A stretch of DNA of 64,000 bases, from positions 1-64,000 of the forward strand of contig CAKZON010000040.1 of the NCBI GenBank assembly GCA_937136425.1, read 5' to 3'. The translations under genes and the position numbers were made by a program. Shown one piece after another: positions 53,967 to 63,982 of the stretch (position 1 is the stretch's first letter; each line of letters opens with the position of its first letter). The notes under the pieces are model-generated. The model did not search any database. It was not told where the DNA came from and worked only from the letters and a program-made list of their open reading frames with translations. This stretch comes from an uncultured Crocinitomix sp. GTDB lineage: Bacteria > Bacteroidota > Bacteroidia > Flavobacteriales_D > Crocinitomicaceae.

Positions 53967-54956
53967 ATGAAATTAATAACTACAATACTTTTAAGCCTAG
54001 TTGTAATATCTAGCCTGTTTGCAGAAACTGAGCCCCCTGGATATTATAAGGTTATTTCAGATAAATATTCTGCCGACATTCCTGCTGGAACGTGTATTAT
54101 TCAAGGGAGGGTTTATGAGGACGGCACCAAAGTAGGAATTCCCGGCGCTGTAGTTGGAGAAACTAGCCGAACACGCTACATACTTACGGATAATGACGGA
54201 AAGTTTAAGTTGAAATTAAGCTCAAAAGACACCAGTTTCTATTGTTTTCATCAAGATTATGAAGAGGTCGTATGTTGGAATTATGATTTTAAAAGTCAGC
54301 ACATTATTACGGTTAATTTTTTTACAAAAAAACGTCTGATTATGGATGATAATTATCCCGTTGCTGAAAAACCGGTAATCTATCTTTATTCTGATGAAGA
54401 AGTTGATGCTACGATTAGCCTACAACCAAAAGGTGAATTTACTTTTACTTATCCAGCATATGAAGATGGTTGGAGTGTAAACGTGTCTTCAAATGGATTA
54501 AAAGTAAATGAGCAACAATATCCTTATCTGTTTTGGGAAGGTGAATGTGAGAATTTGAGCTTTAATAAGAATGGCGGACAATTCGCTGGTTATTTTATAA
54601 ATACAGATTCTACCATTCAATTTTTAGAAACAACATTGGAAGCTATTGGATTTAACAGTACCGAAAGAACCGATTTTATAACTTATTGGGGACCAAGATT
54701 AACAGCTCATAGCTATGCGTCTGTACAATTTTTAGTAGGAGAGCAGTATGATCAGAATGTTGCTTCCATTGATGTGTCTCCCCAACCTGATTCTCAGTTA
54801 CGGGTATACATGTTATTTCAGGGGACTGAATTTTCTTCAAGTCCGCACCGTTTAGTGGCGACAGAGTTTCCAAAGTTTAACCGTAAAGGATTTACTTTGG
54901 TAGAATGGGGTGGTAGTGAATTTAAAGCTGTTAAGCATACTATGGCAGCTCTTTAA
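53967..54956 (+). CDS. KPVIYLY-array protein 4
   Basis: 329 residues from ATG 53967, which opens a signal peptide (MKLITTILLSLVVISSLFAE); the frame is open 14 codons further, inside gene 3. It follows gene 3 by 2 bp. Domain order is unchanged: VYEDGTKVGIPGAVVGETSR, then EKPVIYLYS, GEFTFTYPAYEDGWSV, YPYLFWEGE, TDFITYWGP, LRVYMLF, GFTLVEWGG. Last gene of the array; no terminator is evident after it. Confidence 0.85.
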   Translation: MKLITTILLSLVVISSLFAETEPPGYYKVISDKYSADIPAGTCIIQGRVYEDGTKVGIPGAVVGETSRTRYILTDNDGKFKLKLSSKDTSFYCFHQDYEEVVCWNYDFKSQHIITVNFFTKKRLIMDDNYPVAEKPVIYLYSDEEVDATISLQPKGEFTFTYPAYEDGWSVNVSSNGLKVNEQQYPYLFWEGECENLSFNKNGGQFAGYFINTDSTIQFLETTLEAIGFNSTERTDFITYWGPRLTAHSYASVQFLVGEQYDQNVASIDVSPQPDSQLRVYMLFQGTEFSSSPHRLVATEFPKFNRKGFTLVEWGGSEFKAVKHTMAAL

Positions 54957-55126
54957 TTTCTTTTCAAAAGATAGTTTGGTTATTTAGTATATTGTGCGAA
55001 TTAAAATAATCCATTTTAATGAATCCGTATAAATTTCTTATTGCACTTATAGGCTTGATTTTAAGGTAGGCTTTTCTATTGCGGTATTTTAATAGTTTGT
55101 CTCGTTTAAAACAATAAATCAGTAGT

Positions 55127-55897
55127 ATGTATTATTTAATTCAGTCCAATATCTATTCCGATCCGGAGCACTTTAAGGTATTTGAGGTGTTGGAGGATTT
55201 AGGGCTTGAATATGAAACGATTGAATTAAGTTCAGACGCAACATCAGTTGAAATTAAAAGTGATAGAGAGGATGTGTTCGTTTATGGCTCCGTAAAATTA
55301 GCACGCTTAAGTAAAGCTAATACACATTGGAATCCTGGATCATTCTATGGTGGAAATCACAATTTTGAAATCATATCAAAACACTATAAATCACATTTGC
55401 TAAATGCAAATGCCGAAGTTTTTGAATTTGGACAAAGCATTAATTGGAAAGAAGGAGAGACAAAATTCATTAAACCATATCAAGATGCAAAAGTGTTTAC
55501 GGGTAAGGTGTTTACTCAATTAAAGTGGAATGATTTTGTGAATGAAGCATTGACTCATCCTAAAACCGAACGGTTAAATAGTAAAACTCTTGTTCAGGCT
55601 TCTGTTCCTCAAAAGCTTTACAAGGAGGCAAGGTTGTGGGTAGTTGGGCAACAAATTGTAGGTTCAGTTTATTACCGCTTTCATGGTGATGTGCCTTTTC
55701 ATACCAAGGTAGATGATGAAGGCATCTTGTTTGCAAATGAAATGATTGAAATTTTTAACGTGGCTGATGCATTTGTGATGGATATTGGCTTAACAAATGA
55801 TGGGTGGAAGATTGTAGAAGTAAACTGTATAAATAGTGCTGGTTTTTACAACCTTAATGTACGCACCTTGTTTCGCGCATTAGAAGCTTATTTTTGA
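55127..55897 (+). CDS. ATP-grasp protein (DUF4343-like)
   Basis: 256 residues, cytosolic. The C-terminal half has ATP-grasp features: YKEARLWVVGQQIVGSVYYR, then DAFVMDIGLTNDGWKIVEVN with the Mg-binding Glu/Asn (EVN). The N-terminus (MYYLIQSNIYSDPEHFKVFE) and the middle match DUF4343-type proteins, which are thought to ligate amino acids to acceptors, though the substrates are unknown. Monocistronic, convergent with the next gene. Confidence 0.8.
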   Translation: MYYLIQSNIYSDPEHFKVFEVLEDLGLEYETIELSSDATSVEIKSDREDVFVYGSVKLARLSKANTHWNPGSFYGGNHNFEIISKHYKSHLLNANAEVFEFGQSINWKEGETKFIKPYQDAKVFTGKVFTQLKWNDFVNEALTHPKTERLNSKTLVQASVPQKLYKEARLWVVGQQIVGSVYYRFHGDVPFHTKVDDEGILFANEMIEIFNVADAFVMDIGLTNDGWKIVEVNCINSAGFYNLNVRTLFRALEAYF

Positions 55898-55919
55898 TTT
55901 GTTGAGTGGAGAGATGAAC

Positions 55920-56489
55920 TTATTTAACTCCTAAATAAACAAACGCTGGGGGAATATTAACCGCTACAAATCCCATTTGTAATTTGCCAAATTTCATTTC
56001 TAACAGTTTTTTCGCATTCAAAGAGTATTGGTATTGTACATAAACACCGCCTTTTTTCAAAACATCATACGATTTAATGACAATTCGCTTACGAATCTGA
56101 TCTGGAATAACAGCTAGTGGAAGAGACGATAGGATTGCATCTGCTTCTTTAACTTCGTAGTTTTCAAGAATTGAATCAATGTTATCTGCACTTTCTCTTA
56201 AAAGAATTATGCGTGGATCTGTAAATTTGTTTGATAAAAAATGATAGAATTCTTCATTCAATTCAATTACAAAAATGCGACAATCTTTAGATGCGCGTTT
56301 TAATAATTCATCTGTAAAAACTCCGGTGCCAGGACCTAGTTCTACAATGTTTTTTGCAGTTGAAAAATCAATTTTATCGCACATTTTTTTTACTAGAAAT
56401 CTAGAGCTTGGGGCCAATGCGCCTACTTGTTTACGTTCTTTAAAAAACGTCTTTAGAAAATTCCCTTTATGCTTGTTTTCTTTCTTCAA
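55920..56489 (-). CDS. PmtA-like class I SAM methyltransferase
   Basis: 189 residues from TTG 56489, the only start near. Phospholipid N-methyltransferase-type N-terminus (RKQVGALAPSSRFLVKKMCD) and SAM motif I in NIVELGPGTGVFTDELL; later ADAILSSLPLAVIP with the family's S/N-LP motif. Members methylate phosphatidylethanolamine or other lipids, or rRNA in the KsgA-like branch; the APSSRFL motif favours the lipid branch. It starts one base after the stop of the dihydroorotase homologue, so they are one transcript. Confidence 0.8.
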   Translation of the reverse strand: MKKENKHKGNFLKTFFKERKQVGALAPSSRFLVKKMCDKIDFSTAKNIVELGPGTGVFTDELLKRASKDCRIFVIELNEEFYHFLSNKFTDPRIILLRESADNIDSILENYEVKEADAILSSLPLAVIPDQIRKRIVIKSYDVLKKGGVYVQYQYSLNAKKLLEMKFGKLQMGFVAVNIPPAFVYLGVK

Positions 56490-56490
56490 A

Positions 56491-57747
56491 CTATGCCTTT
56501 AGTGATAAAACTCCTTCACTTATTAATCCGTATACTTTTCCAGATAATGTTTGACCAATTAAAGGTGTGTTTTTTGACTTAGATAATAATACTTCGCTTT
56601 CAATCTCCATCTTTTCATCAGGATTAAAGAGCGTCAAATCAGCTATGTTTCCAACTTTAATTTCATTATCTACTAAACCAAATATTGTTCTTGGTTTACT
56701 GCTAATTAATGCAATCTTTTCTTTTAAATCTAATTCAGCAACTTCATTCAATAATGGAAATAAAGTTTGCACACCAATCATTCCAAATGCAGCACCGTCA
56801 AATTCTACATCTTTGCTTTCAATGTCTTCTGGTGTATGGTCAGAACAAACAAAATCAATCGTTCCATCTTTTAAACCTTGAATTAGTGCCGCACGATCTT
56901 CTTTAGCTCTTAATGGTGGTAACACCTTGTAAGTAGCGTCAAAGCCCATCAAATCATCTTCTGTGTATACTAAATTTTGCACGTACACATCTGCTGTAAC
57001 GTCCAATCCTTCTGCCTTTGCTTTTCTTATTAATTCAACACTTTCTTTGGTGGATATTCCTGTAAAGTGAATTCCACCTTCTGTATAACGCAATAAATTT
57101 AAATCACGCTCCACAGTCATGAACTCAGCCATTGATGGAATGGATTTAAGCCCAGTCATTACACTTAATGTTCCTTCATGCACAAATCCCTCACCAAAAA
57201 TGCTATTGTCCAATGGAAATGAAATTACTTTTCCGTTGAAATTTTTTGCATATAACAAGGCACGATATAAAATTCCTCCGCTAACTGGAGCATGCATATC
57301 TGTAAAACCAATTGCACCTGCATTCGAAAGATCATACATTTCTGCCAAATTCTTTCCTTCCATATTAGCAGTAAGCGTAGCATATGGATGAACTCGAACA
57401 GGGGAAATAGCTCCTTTCATTTTCAGATACTCAATCTGCGATTTATTAGAAACCGCAGGGTTCGTATTAGGTGTAATCCCAACAGCTGTCATTCCACCAG
57501 CCTCAGCTGATTTTAATCCAGAATACAAGTCTTCTTTAACCTCGTTTCCTGGGTCGCAAAAATTAACACGCGCATCAAACCAACCGGCAGATACATGTAA
57601 ATTTTCACGCTCAATAACCTGATCAGCCTCAGTTGTAATTGATGGGGCAATTTCCTCAATTGCTCCGTTTTCTATTAAAATATCTTGCTTACCGTCATAT
57701 TGAGTTGACGTTGATACGATTGTACATGATTTTAGAATTATCTTCAT
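56491..57747 (-). CDS. Dihydroorotase homologue lacking metal ligands
   Basis: 418 residues from ATG 57747 (a GTG 15 bp up is possible). The overall sequence is a dihydroorotase of the amidohydrolase superfamily: [40 protein letters not shown] and [12 protein letters not shown]. But the first metal motif D-x-H-x-H is D-A-R-V-N, the substrate Arg is Cys, the bridging Lys site reads GFTDM in place of GFK, and HVST is GIST. Only the Asp of SDHTPED remains. It should be inactive and may serve as a structural partner of aspartate carbamoyltransferase, like the PyrC' proteins. Confidence 0.85.
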   Translation of the reverse strand: MKIILKSCTIVSTSTQYDGKQDILIENGAIEEIAPSITTEADQVIERENLHVSAGWFDARVNFCDPGNEVKEDLYSGLKSAEAGGMTAVGITPNTNPAVSNKSQIEYLKMKGAISPVRVHPYATLTANMEGKNLAEMYDLSNAGAIGFTDMHAPVSGGILYRALLYAKNFNGKVISFPLDNSIFGEGFVHEGTLSVMTGLKSIPSMAEFMTVERDLNLLRYTEGGIHFTGISTKESVELIRKAKAEGLDVTADVYVQNLVYTEDDLMGFDATYKVLPPLRAKEDRAALIQGLKDGTIDFVCSDHTPEDIESKDVEFDGAAFGMIGVQTLFPLLNEVAELDLKEKIALISSKPRTIFGLVDNEIKVGNIADLTLFNPDEKMEIESEVLLSKSKNTPLIGQTLSGKVYGLISEGVLSLKA

Positions 57748-57763
57748 AGTCAAATTGTGCACA

Positions 57764-59806
57764 TTAGCGTTTCCAAAGTTTTAAAAGAAGTATTTCTACT
57801 CCTACAAAAATCAAGGCCAAAATTAGTAGAATTCTCCAGTATTCTGTTGCTTTTAATTGATTAATTTGAACCTTTCCTTGCCCGTTTAATTCAAATGCCT
57901 TAGCGTTTGACCAACCAGCATTCAGAAACTGCTCCGCAACTTCTTCATTCGTAAACGGATCCACATAAGATTCTGCTCGGCTATAGTTTAGCCCAACCGT
58001 CTCATTAAATGTGTTTTGATCTGTTAATTCATAAAAACCAGAAGATGAAATTGTATTTTCTAAATGGCTAAATGAAATTGCTCGGGCATTGGCAACATTT
58101 ATTAATAATGGAATTACATCTACTTTTAATTCTTCATTTTTTAAATGAATTGGATCTTTTTCAGACACGGCAGTTTGCAATGGAAAATTATCCATTTCAC
58201 CAATTGTCATGTAAAGTGGTTTTTGAAATGATGCTGTTTCTGCCATTCTTAAAAATGTAGCAGCAAATAATGCGTGGTTTTGAAAATTGGTATAATCTGC
58301 ATTAAGCGGAGAGGAGAGGAGTACTATTTTTCCATTTCCTCTTTGTCCGTAAAGCATGTAAGGAGAGGTTGGGCTGGTGCCAAACAAAGTAATGAATTGT
58401 TGACTATTACTTAATCCCAACCTATATCTATTGAATAATCGAGGATGTTTGTAATTTTCTGGAGTGCTTTCAAATACTCCTGTGTATAAAGGATCGTCTG
58501 AGTTGAAATAAGATAATTCTAACGAAGTTGTGTCTTTGTTGTTTAATGTCGGTAACTGATGTCTCCCTAAAAAGGCATTCCAATTAGTTGCGTCAATGTT
58601 TTTTCCCGGAATCAATACAACAGTCCCACCATTTTTCATGGCTTGGTCCAGTAATTCCATAATTCCACTCGGAATATTGTCTATGTTTTGTAAAACAATT
58701 AATTCTTTATCTTCAAAATCATCAGGCACTAAACTTTCAACATTTACGCTTGTTGCATTATAATAATCTTCTAAACTGTATAATTGTTCTAAATTTTTGC
58801 TGCTTTCTTCCCGATTGTCAACCAATAAAATATTAACCGATTCTTTGATTGTGTATGTAAAAAAGAAATCATCATCAAAAAATAATTGTCCTGTTTCAAT
58901 GTGTAGTTTTGCCTCTTTAATTCCTGGCGTTCTATCCGTAAAAGTTATTTTATCCTCAATAAATGAATTGGCTGGTATTGAAAGGCGCTTAGGTCCAGGT
59001 TCGTTTCCGTTAATTGAAAGTCGAATGATTAAATCTGTCAAATCTTCAGATGAGTTGTTTTCAACTCTAAAATGAACATCAACTGGGCTATTTACTCTGT
59101 GCACAGGGCTTTCAAACCAAACACTATCAATAAAAATATTTTCTACATTAACGGCATTTGCTTTATAGTAATAAGCTTGTGTTTCGGGTAACTTTAGATC
59201 TTCAATACTGTTGGTCTTTTTCTGGAAATCACTTAATACAAATACGCGGCGGTTTCCTTTTTCCTTTGCGTTGTTCAAAATGTCGTGTTGCATTCTTAAA
59301 ACTGCTTTTAACTGAGTGGATTTGGCAGAATAATCAATTTCTTTAATTCTGTCTATAATCTCAGATTTAGAGTAAAAGCGTTGGTCTACAGAGTTTAAAT
59401 CACTTGTTAATAGATTAACTCTTTCATTTTCTGCCAATGATTTTACAATTTCAATTGCTTGATTTTTTACTTCGTTTAGTAAATCCCCGTCAGCCCCTTG
59501 AGACTGCATACTATAACTATTATCCAAATAAATAGATGTTAAGTTTTCAGTCATTTCACCTTCTTCTGCAGGAATGTATGGTTGAGCAAAAGCAAGAACT
59601 AAACAAGAAAGCATTAAAAGCCGAGAAAGCAATACGAGCAAGTGTTTTAATTTGGCTCCTGATTTTGAGTCCTCAACAACTTCTTGTAAAAATTTAACTC
59701 TAGAAAAATAAACGGTTTTGTAGCGCCGAAAATTGAACAAATGCACAATTATCGGAATCAATAAAATGAAAAATGCCCATAGGAAATTAGGGTAAACAAA
59801 ACTCAT
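57764..59806 (-). CDS. BatA/vWA-domain membrane protein
   Basis: 680 residues from ATG 59806. N-terminal BatA region: [20 protein letters not shown] with [16 protein letters not shown], then a second membrane helix ([20 protein letters not shown]). A von Willebrand A domain follows (about 90-225; [12 protein letters not shown], the MIDAS start), then beta-sandwich parts and a C-terminal helix ([20 protein letters not shown]). Widespread in Bacteroidota; function unknown. It lies upstream of the dihydroorotase homologue on the same strand (16-bp gap). Confidence 0.87.
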   Translation of the reverse strand: MSFVYPNFLWAFFILLIPIIVHLFNFRRYKTVYFSRVKFLQEVVEDSKSGAKLKHLLVLLSRLLMLSCLVLAFAQPYIPAEEGEMTENLTSIYLDNSYSMQSQGADGDLLNEVKNQAIEIVKSLAENERVNLLTSDLNSVDQRFYSKSEIIDRIKEIDYSAKSTQLKAVLRMQHDILNNAKEKGNRRVFVLSDFQKKTNSIEDLKLPETQAYYYKANAVNVENIFIDSVWFESPVHRVNSPVDVHFRVENNSSEDLTDLIIRLSINGNEPGPKRLSIPANSFIEDKITFTDRTPGIKEAKLHIETGQLFFDDDFFFTYTIKESVNILLVDNREESSKNLEQLYSLEDYYNATSVNVESLVPDDFEDKELIVLQNIDNIPSGIMELLDQAMKNGGTVVLIPGKNIDATNWNAFLGRHQLPTLNNKDTTSLELSYFNSDDPLYTGVFESTPENYKHPRLFNRYRLGLSNSQQFITLFGTSPTSPYMLYGQRGNGKIVLLSSPLNADYTNFQNHALFAATFLRMAETASFQKPLYMTIGEMDNFPLQTAVSEKDPIHLKNEELKVDVIPLLINVANARAISFSHLENTISSSGFYELTDQNTFNETVGLNYSRAESYVDPFTNEEVAEQFLNAGWSNAKAFELNGQGKVQINQLKATEYWRILLILALIFVGVEILLLKLWKR

Positions 59807-59887
59807 AACACAAATATGCAAAATCAGATTCGATTTACCTCAGAATGCAGCTCAGAAATCCTCTAATCAATTGTTAAATATTATTAT

Positions 59888-60784
59888 TTAGTCATAATAA
59901 CTAATTACTCTCAACTTATAGGATACTATTCTGCCCTTTTTAATCTTGTTTTTACGTATCCAATTTCCGTGAGCATCATAAGTGTATTGATAAATGGTTT
60001 CCTCTTTTATTTTACCATTATCAATATGTTGTTTAGTTTCTTTTAAAAGAAAACCTAAGCTATCATAGGTGTAAATTGTTTGGTTACTAAAACGCCAATC
60101 TAGCCATGGTCGATAAATAGTTTTAATAAGTTGGTTATTGCTGTTGTAAGTGTTGGCTTGATAATATGTTCTAGTACCTTTGTCATCATAGTGAGATAAT
60201 TCTATTAAATTACCTAATGTGTCATAACTCATGGAATCTGATAGATAACTATGGTTGTATCTATTGTTATAAATCATTTGAATTTTTCCAAATTCATTGT
60301 ATACATACGATTCTGTTTCGCTTATCTGTCTGGAAGATCGAATATTGATGACATTTGCTGATTTACCATTAGATTGCTGAATAATTTCGGTTCCGCTTTC
60401 AAAATTAGATTGAGCATCTAGCGTTCTCCAGGAGATAATTTCTCGCTTTTCATTAATCATATATATGTCGGTAGTAATTAGATTGTATCTGTTCCAATTA
60501 CAAATTAGAAATTTACCTTTTTCGTAAAAATTATATTCGGCGGTGTAAAAAGGCTTATTATTCTTCTCTTTTGCCACCATTTGTTTGACTTGTCCTAACG
60601 TGTCAAATTGTATTGATCGTTGAAAAGTTGTATCGCTATAATTATTAATTTGATAGGTTTTTAACTCAGACACATTGTCTGCCAAGTCAAAATCAGTCGT
60701 GTAAAATTCATGAAATAATCGAAGTCCTTTTTCTTGCGCAATAAGAATGTTAGAAAACAATAGAAATAGAAGCGTAATTCTCAT
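59888..60784 (-). CDS. Secreted YD/RHS-like repeat protein
   Basis: 298 residues with signal peptide (MRITLLFLLFSNILIAQEKG). Several YD-type repeats: QFDTLGQVKQMVAKEKNNK, SYDTLGNLIELSHYDDKGTR, TYDSLGFLLKETKQHIDNGK, TYDAHGNWIRKNKIKKGR. These resemble single RHS repeats and form beta-strands; there is no toxin C-terminus. Probably an exported protein of unknown role, with its own transcript. Confidence 0.72.
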   Translation of the reverse strand: MRITLLFLLFSNILIAQEKGLRLFHEFYTTDFDLADNVSELKTYQINNYSDTTFQRSIQFDTLGQVKQMVAKEKNNKPFYTAEYNFYEKGKFLICNWNRYNLITTDIYMINEKREIISWRTLDAQSNFESGTEIIQQSNGKSANVINIRSSRQISETESYVYNEFGKIQMIYNNRYNHSYLSDSMSYDTLGNLIELSHYDDKGTRTYYQANTYNSNNQLIKTIYRPWLDWRFSNQTIYTYDSLGFLLKETKQHIDNGKIKEETIYQYTYDAHGNWIRKNKIKKGRIVSYKLRVISYYD

Positions 60785-60826
60785 AGGGTTGCTGTATACG
60801 AACTATAACAAAATTGAAATGAGAAG

Positions 60827-61585
60827 TTACTTTAATTCTCCAGTAACTCCTAAGCCAAAGAGGGCATAATCATATTTGCACGGGTCAATTGGGTCAAATT
60901 TTCTAAGATGAACCATTAACTCTTCTAGTGCTTTCCAATCGTTAGCTTTGCGTTTAATCAAGCCTAATTTTCGAGCAACATTACCAGTGTGCACGTCCAA
61001 AGGGATGTATAGTTCTGAAGGTTTTATTGAGTTCCATATTCCAAAATCAACTCCTTTATTATCTTGTCTAACCATCCACCTTAAAAACATGTTAAGGCGT
61101 TTAGAGGCAGAGCCACTTAAAGGGTTTGATACATGCTTTTCACTCCTTTTCTCATGCGTTGTATTCAGCAGGGCTTGTCTAAATCCATAAATTCTATCTG
61201 CCATAGTTGGTCCATTACCAAAAGCTTTTTCTAATCCATTTTCATCTTTTTGATAGATTGCTCGTAACCCTAGTATAAAAAAGCGCAAATCATCTGCATT
61301 AAATGTTCTATGAACAAACTCAATTGTTTTCAAATCTTGAGAACTGGCGTTCATAATAAAATCATGTGGAGAATGTCCCATAATTTCCATGAGTTGATGC
61401 CCATTCTTAATTATCGTTTTGCGTTGCCCCCAAGAAATAGTAGCCATTATTAACCCAATACTCTCTATATCTCTTGGGTGTGTGAAAAGATGTGGAATTG
61501 AAATAGGATCATCTGCAATGAATGCAGTATTATTAAACTCTTCACTCTTAAAGTCAAGATATTCTATCAGTTCTTTTTTATTCAT
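60827..61585 (-). CDS. TIGR02757-family protein (DUF2400)
   Basis: 252 residues, cytosolic, nearly full-length family member. The conserved core SGSASKRLNMFLRWMVRQD and ELYIPLDVHTGNVARKLGLI is visible, with KYDYALFGLGVTGE at the C-terminus. The fold is related to HhH-type DNA glycosylases, but activity is unknown. ATG at 61585 is the natural start. Confidence 0.88.
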   Translation of the reverse strand: MNKKELIEYLDFKSEEFNNTAFIADDPISIPHLFTHPRDIESIGLIMATISWGQRKTIIKNGHQLMEIMGHSPHDFIMNASSQDLKTIEFVHRTFNADDLRFFILGLRAIYQKDENGLEKAFGNGPTMADRIYGFRQALLNTTHEKRSEKHVSNPLSGSASKRLNMFLRWMVRQDNKGVDFGIWNSIKPSELYIPLDVHTGNVARKLGLIKRKANDWKALEELMVHLRKFDPIDPCKYDYALFGLGVTGELK

Positions 61586-61641
61586 ATTCAGAAAGGGGAG
61601 TGGTTGCTTTACTAAAGACTAAAATTTATAAATAAAAACCG

Positions 61642-62301
61642 CTAAATATTATTGACAATTATTCCATCCCGCATTTCTAAAGTTCTGTCAGACATTTCAG
61701 CTAGTTCTCGGTTATGTGTTACAATTACAAAGGTTTGCTCCATTTCATCTTTTAACTTAAAAAATAGTTCATGTAACTCTCGAGAGCTCACAGAATCTAA
61801 ATTTCCAGAAGGTTCGTCCGCAAAAATTATATCAGGATCATTAATCAAGGCTCTTGCTACCGCAACTCTTTGTTGCTCTCCGCCAGATAATTCAGAAGGC
61901 TTGTGTTTTAGTCGATCTGCAAGGCCTAAAAAAGACAATAATTCGCTTCCTTTTTCAATGGCAGCACTTTTAGATCGGTTTCCTAATAGTGCAGGAATTA
62001 TAACATTTTCCAAGGCTGTAAACTCAGGTAGTAATTGATGAAACTGGAAAATAAAACCAAGCCTGTCATTTCTAAATCTAGCTAAGTTATTTCCTCTTAA
62101 TCCAATTACGTCCTGACCAGCAATTATCAGCTCACCGCTATCTGGTGTGTCCAATGTTCCTAGTATTTGTAATAAGGTGGTTTTTCCAGCACCAGAAGCC
62201 CCAACTATTGAAACAACCTCTTGTTTGGCAATGGTTAAATCTATTCCTTTTAAAATTGGTAATTCACCATAATTTTTATATATTCCTTTTGCTGTCAACA
62301 T
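61642..62301 (-). CDS. lolD: ABC transporter ATPase, LolD-like
   Basis: 219 residues. Walker A GASGAGKTT (about 34-42), Q-loop in GFIFQFHQLLPEFTALEN, signature LSGGEQQRVAVARAL, Walker B IIFADEPSGNLD, switch His in VIVTHNRE. This is the LolD/MacB ATPase class; the FQFHQLLPEFTALEN stretch is typical of LolD, which powers release of outer-membrane lipoproteins. The membrane partner (LolC/E) is not adjacent. Confidence 0.88.
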   Translation of the reverse strand: MLTAKGIYKNYGELPILKGIDLTIAKQEVVSIVGASGAGKTTLLQILGTLDTPDSGELIIAGQDVIGLRGNNLARFRNDRLGFIFQFHQLLPEFTALENVIIPALLGNRSKSAAIEKGSELLSFLGLADRLKHKPSELSGGEQQRVAVARALINDPDIIFADEPSGNLDSVSSRELHELFFKLKDEMEQTFVIVTHNRELAEMSDRTLEMRDGIIVNNI

Positions 62302-62352
62302 AGGTCGATAAAAATAAGTAGTTTTGACTGTTAAAACAGCATTTTTGTAAAA

Positions 62353-63318
62353 GTGTTTGAAGAAAGCGAAAATATTTATCCAGTAAAACCTGAATTGTTA
62401 GCAGGGTCTGCGGCTAAAAACCGAAATGGAATCATACTCTTTGGTCTTGTTCTGCTTTTTATTGCAACAAATTATTTGTCAGAGTCATACATTATTCTAG
62501 TTGAAGTATTACTTATATTGGCTTTGCATGAATTAGGTCATTTTTTAATGATGCGAATTTATGGAGTAAAAGCACAAGGCATGTTTGTCATGTCTTATTT
62601 TGGCAATTCTACAAAACGCCTAAATTTCAGTGATTCGCAACGGCAACAAACCTTTATTAATCTAATGGGACCCTTACCAGGTGTCGTTTTAGGCTCAGGA
62701 ATATTTATTTATGCTCTTTATAACGAGCCTAATATTTATGTTATTGAGGTAGCCGTGCTTATGTTGGCCGTTAATATTCTCAATTTAGTGCCAATTGACC
62801 CATTTGATGGTGGTAGAATTGTAGGTGGATTCTTTTTTAATAAAAATGATCAGTTAAAGATGATATTTACACTCATATCATCTGTTGTAATGATAGGTGT
62901 AGGTGTTTACTTTAGCTTTATTCCGCTCACTGTATTTGGGTTTTTAATGGGGTTAAAAGTTCGTGCTTTTCAAAAAAGTAAAGATTTACATGAGCAGCTT
63001 GATGAGACTAATGTAAACTATAAAAAAGAATATAAAGACCTTACTGATAAAGAGTATTGGAAAATTCGTAGCATCTTTCTTTTGAATAATCCAAAATTAA
63101 AAGAGATGATTCCTTCTGGTTATACTCTTTGGGATAATGAGCGTTTATTAGTTGAACAGGTTCGTCAGGTGCTTCGCATTGATATGAAACCAGATTTGAG
63201 CCTTGCAAGCAAAATAGCAATCTTATTATTGATTGTTGCGCTTGTTGTTAGCCCAATTCTGTTGGTGTTTTCGAATTTTGAGTTGATTGAATGGTATTTA
63301 GAAAATGCAAACATTTAG
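62353..63318 (+). CDS. M50-family membrane metalloprotease
   Basis: 321 residues from GTG 62353 (a start 5 nt after a -7-like CATTTTTG). Three to five membrane helices; the catalytic zinc motif HELGHF (about 61-66) lies in one, the second part NLVPIDPFDGGRIVGG in another, as in site-2 proteases. The family cuts membrane proteins within the bilayer or has housekeeping roles. A soluble C-terminal region of about 110 residues precedes a last helix. The stop overlaps the Smr gene by 14 bp, so both are coupled. Confidence 0.85.
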   Translation: MFEESENIYPVKPELLAGSAAKNRNGIILFGLVLLFIATNYLSESYIILVEVLLILALHELGHFLMMRIYGVKAQGMFVMSYFGNSTKRLNFSDSQRQQTFINLMGPLPGVVLGSGIFIYALYNEPNIYVIEVAVLMLAVNILNLVPIDPFDGGRIVGGFFFNKNDQLKMIFTLISSVVMIGVGVYFSFIPLTVFGFLMGLKVRAFQKSKDLHEQLDETNVNYKKEYKDLTDKEYWKIRSIFLLNNPKLKEMIPSGYTLWDNERLLVEQVRQVLRIDMKPDLSLASKIAILLLIVALVVSPILLVFSNFELIEWYLENANI

Positions 63319-63856
63319 GATAGGGGATTCGGTAGCGGTTTTGCACGACACAATTAAGGGGAAAGTAGTTGAGTTGAGTTCATCTTCAGTTAGAATTGAA
63401 GATGAGGATGGATTTCTTAGATCTTATCCTTTGAATAAAGTTGTGTTGCAACAATCCAAAGAAGATTATAAAATAGAAAGCAAAATTGTAGCAAAAGATC
63501 GTGTGGTTGCTAAGCAAGTGTTGTCCAAAAACACTATGGTTAAAAACATTGTTAAAACTCCAGCTGAAATTGATTTGCATATTGAAGAATTAAGAGAATA
63601 CACAACGCATTTAACCAATTTCGAAATTGTTCAAATTCAGATGACTGCATGCCGTGCCTTTGTTCAGGATGCGCTAGCTGCAAGATTAAAAAAGATTGTA
63701 GTCATACACGGCAAAGGAGAAGGCGTGTTAAAATCTGAAATCCATCAATATTTGGATCGCTTGGCAAATGGCAGTGGCATTCAGCTGGATTATTATGACG
63801 CACCATACAACGAATATGGGATGGGTGGGGCTACGACAATTTCATTTAATAATTAA
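63305..63856 (+). CDS. Smr-domain protein (DUF2027/MutS2-like)
   Basis: 183 residues. The N-terminal 50 form a small beta domain as at the end of MutS2 (IGDSVAVLHDTIKGKVVELS). The C-terminal Smr domain has EIDLHIEELREYTTHLT and VVIHGKGEGVLKSEIHQYL (motifs LDxH- and HGxG-like; here DLH and HGKGEG). Smr domains nick DNA or RNA; these short proteins are found throughout Bacteroidota. Overlaps the M50 gene. Confidence 0.88.
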   Translation: MQTFRIGDSVAVLHDTIKGKVVELSSSSVRIEDEDGFLRSYPLNKVVLQQSKEDYKIESKIVAKDRVVAKQVLSKNTMVKNIVKTPAEIDLHIEELREYTTHLTNFEIVQIQMTACRAFVQDALAARLKKIVVIHGKGEGVLKSEIHQYLDRLANGSGIQLDYYDAPYNEYGMGGATTISFNN

Positions 63857-63929
63857 TCGTTTTAACAGTTGGAAGTTTGATCTCAAATGCTGGTTTTTAT
63901 CAGAATAAAAGCTAGTATCAATCTACAGA

Positions 63930-63937
63930 TAAATTTG
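63930..63937 (+). promoter_or_regulatory. -7 element before the right-edge gene
   Basis: TAAATTTG matches TAnnTTTG, 45 nt before the ATG at 63983; no clear -33 element. Confidence 0.3.
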
Positions 63938-63982
63938 AATCGCTAGACATTAAAAGGAGGGTTGCAATAATACAATCAATTT

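Noticed and set aside
59888-60784. RHS toxin
   Set aside because: Only a few YD-like repeats, 298 residues, no RHS core or toxin domain and no immunity gene.
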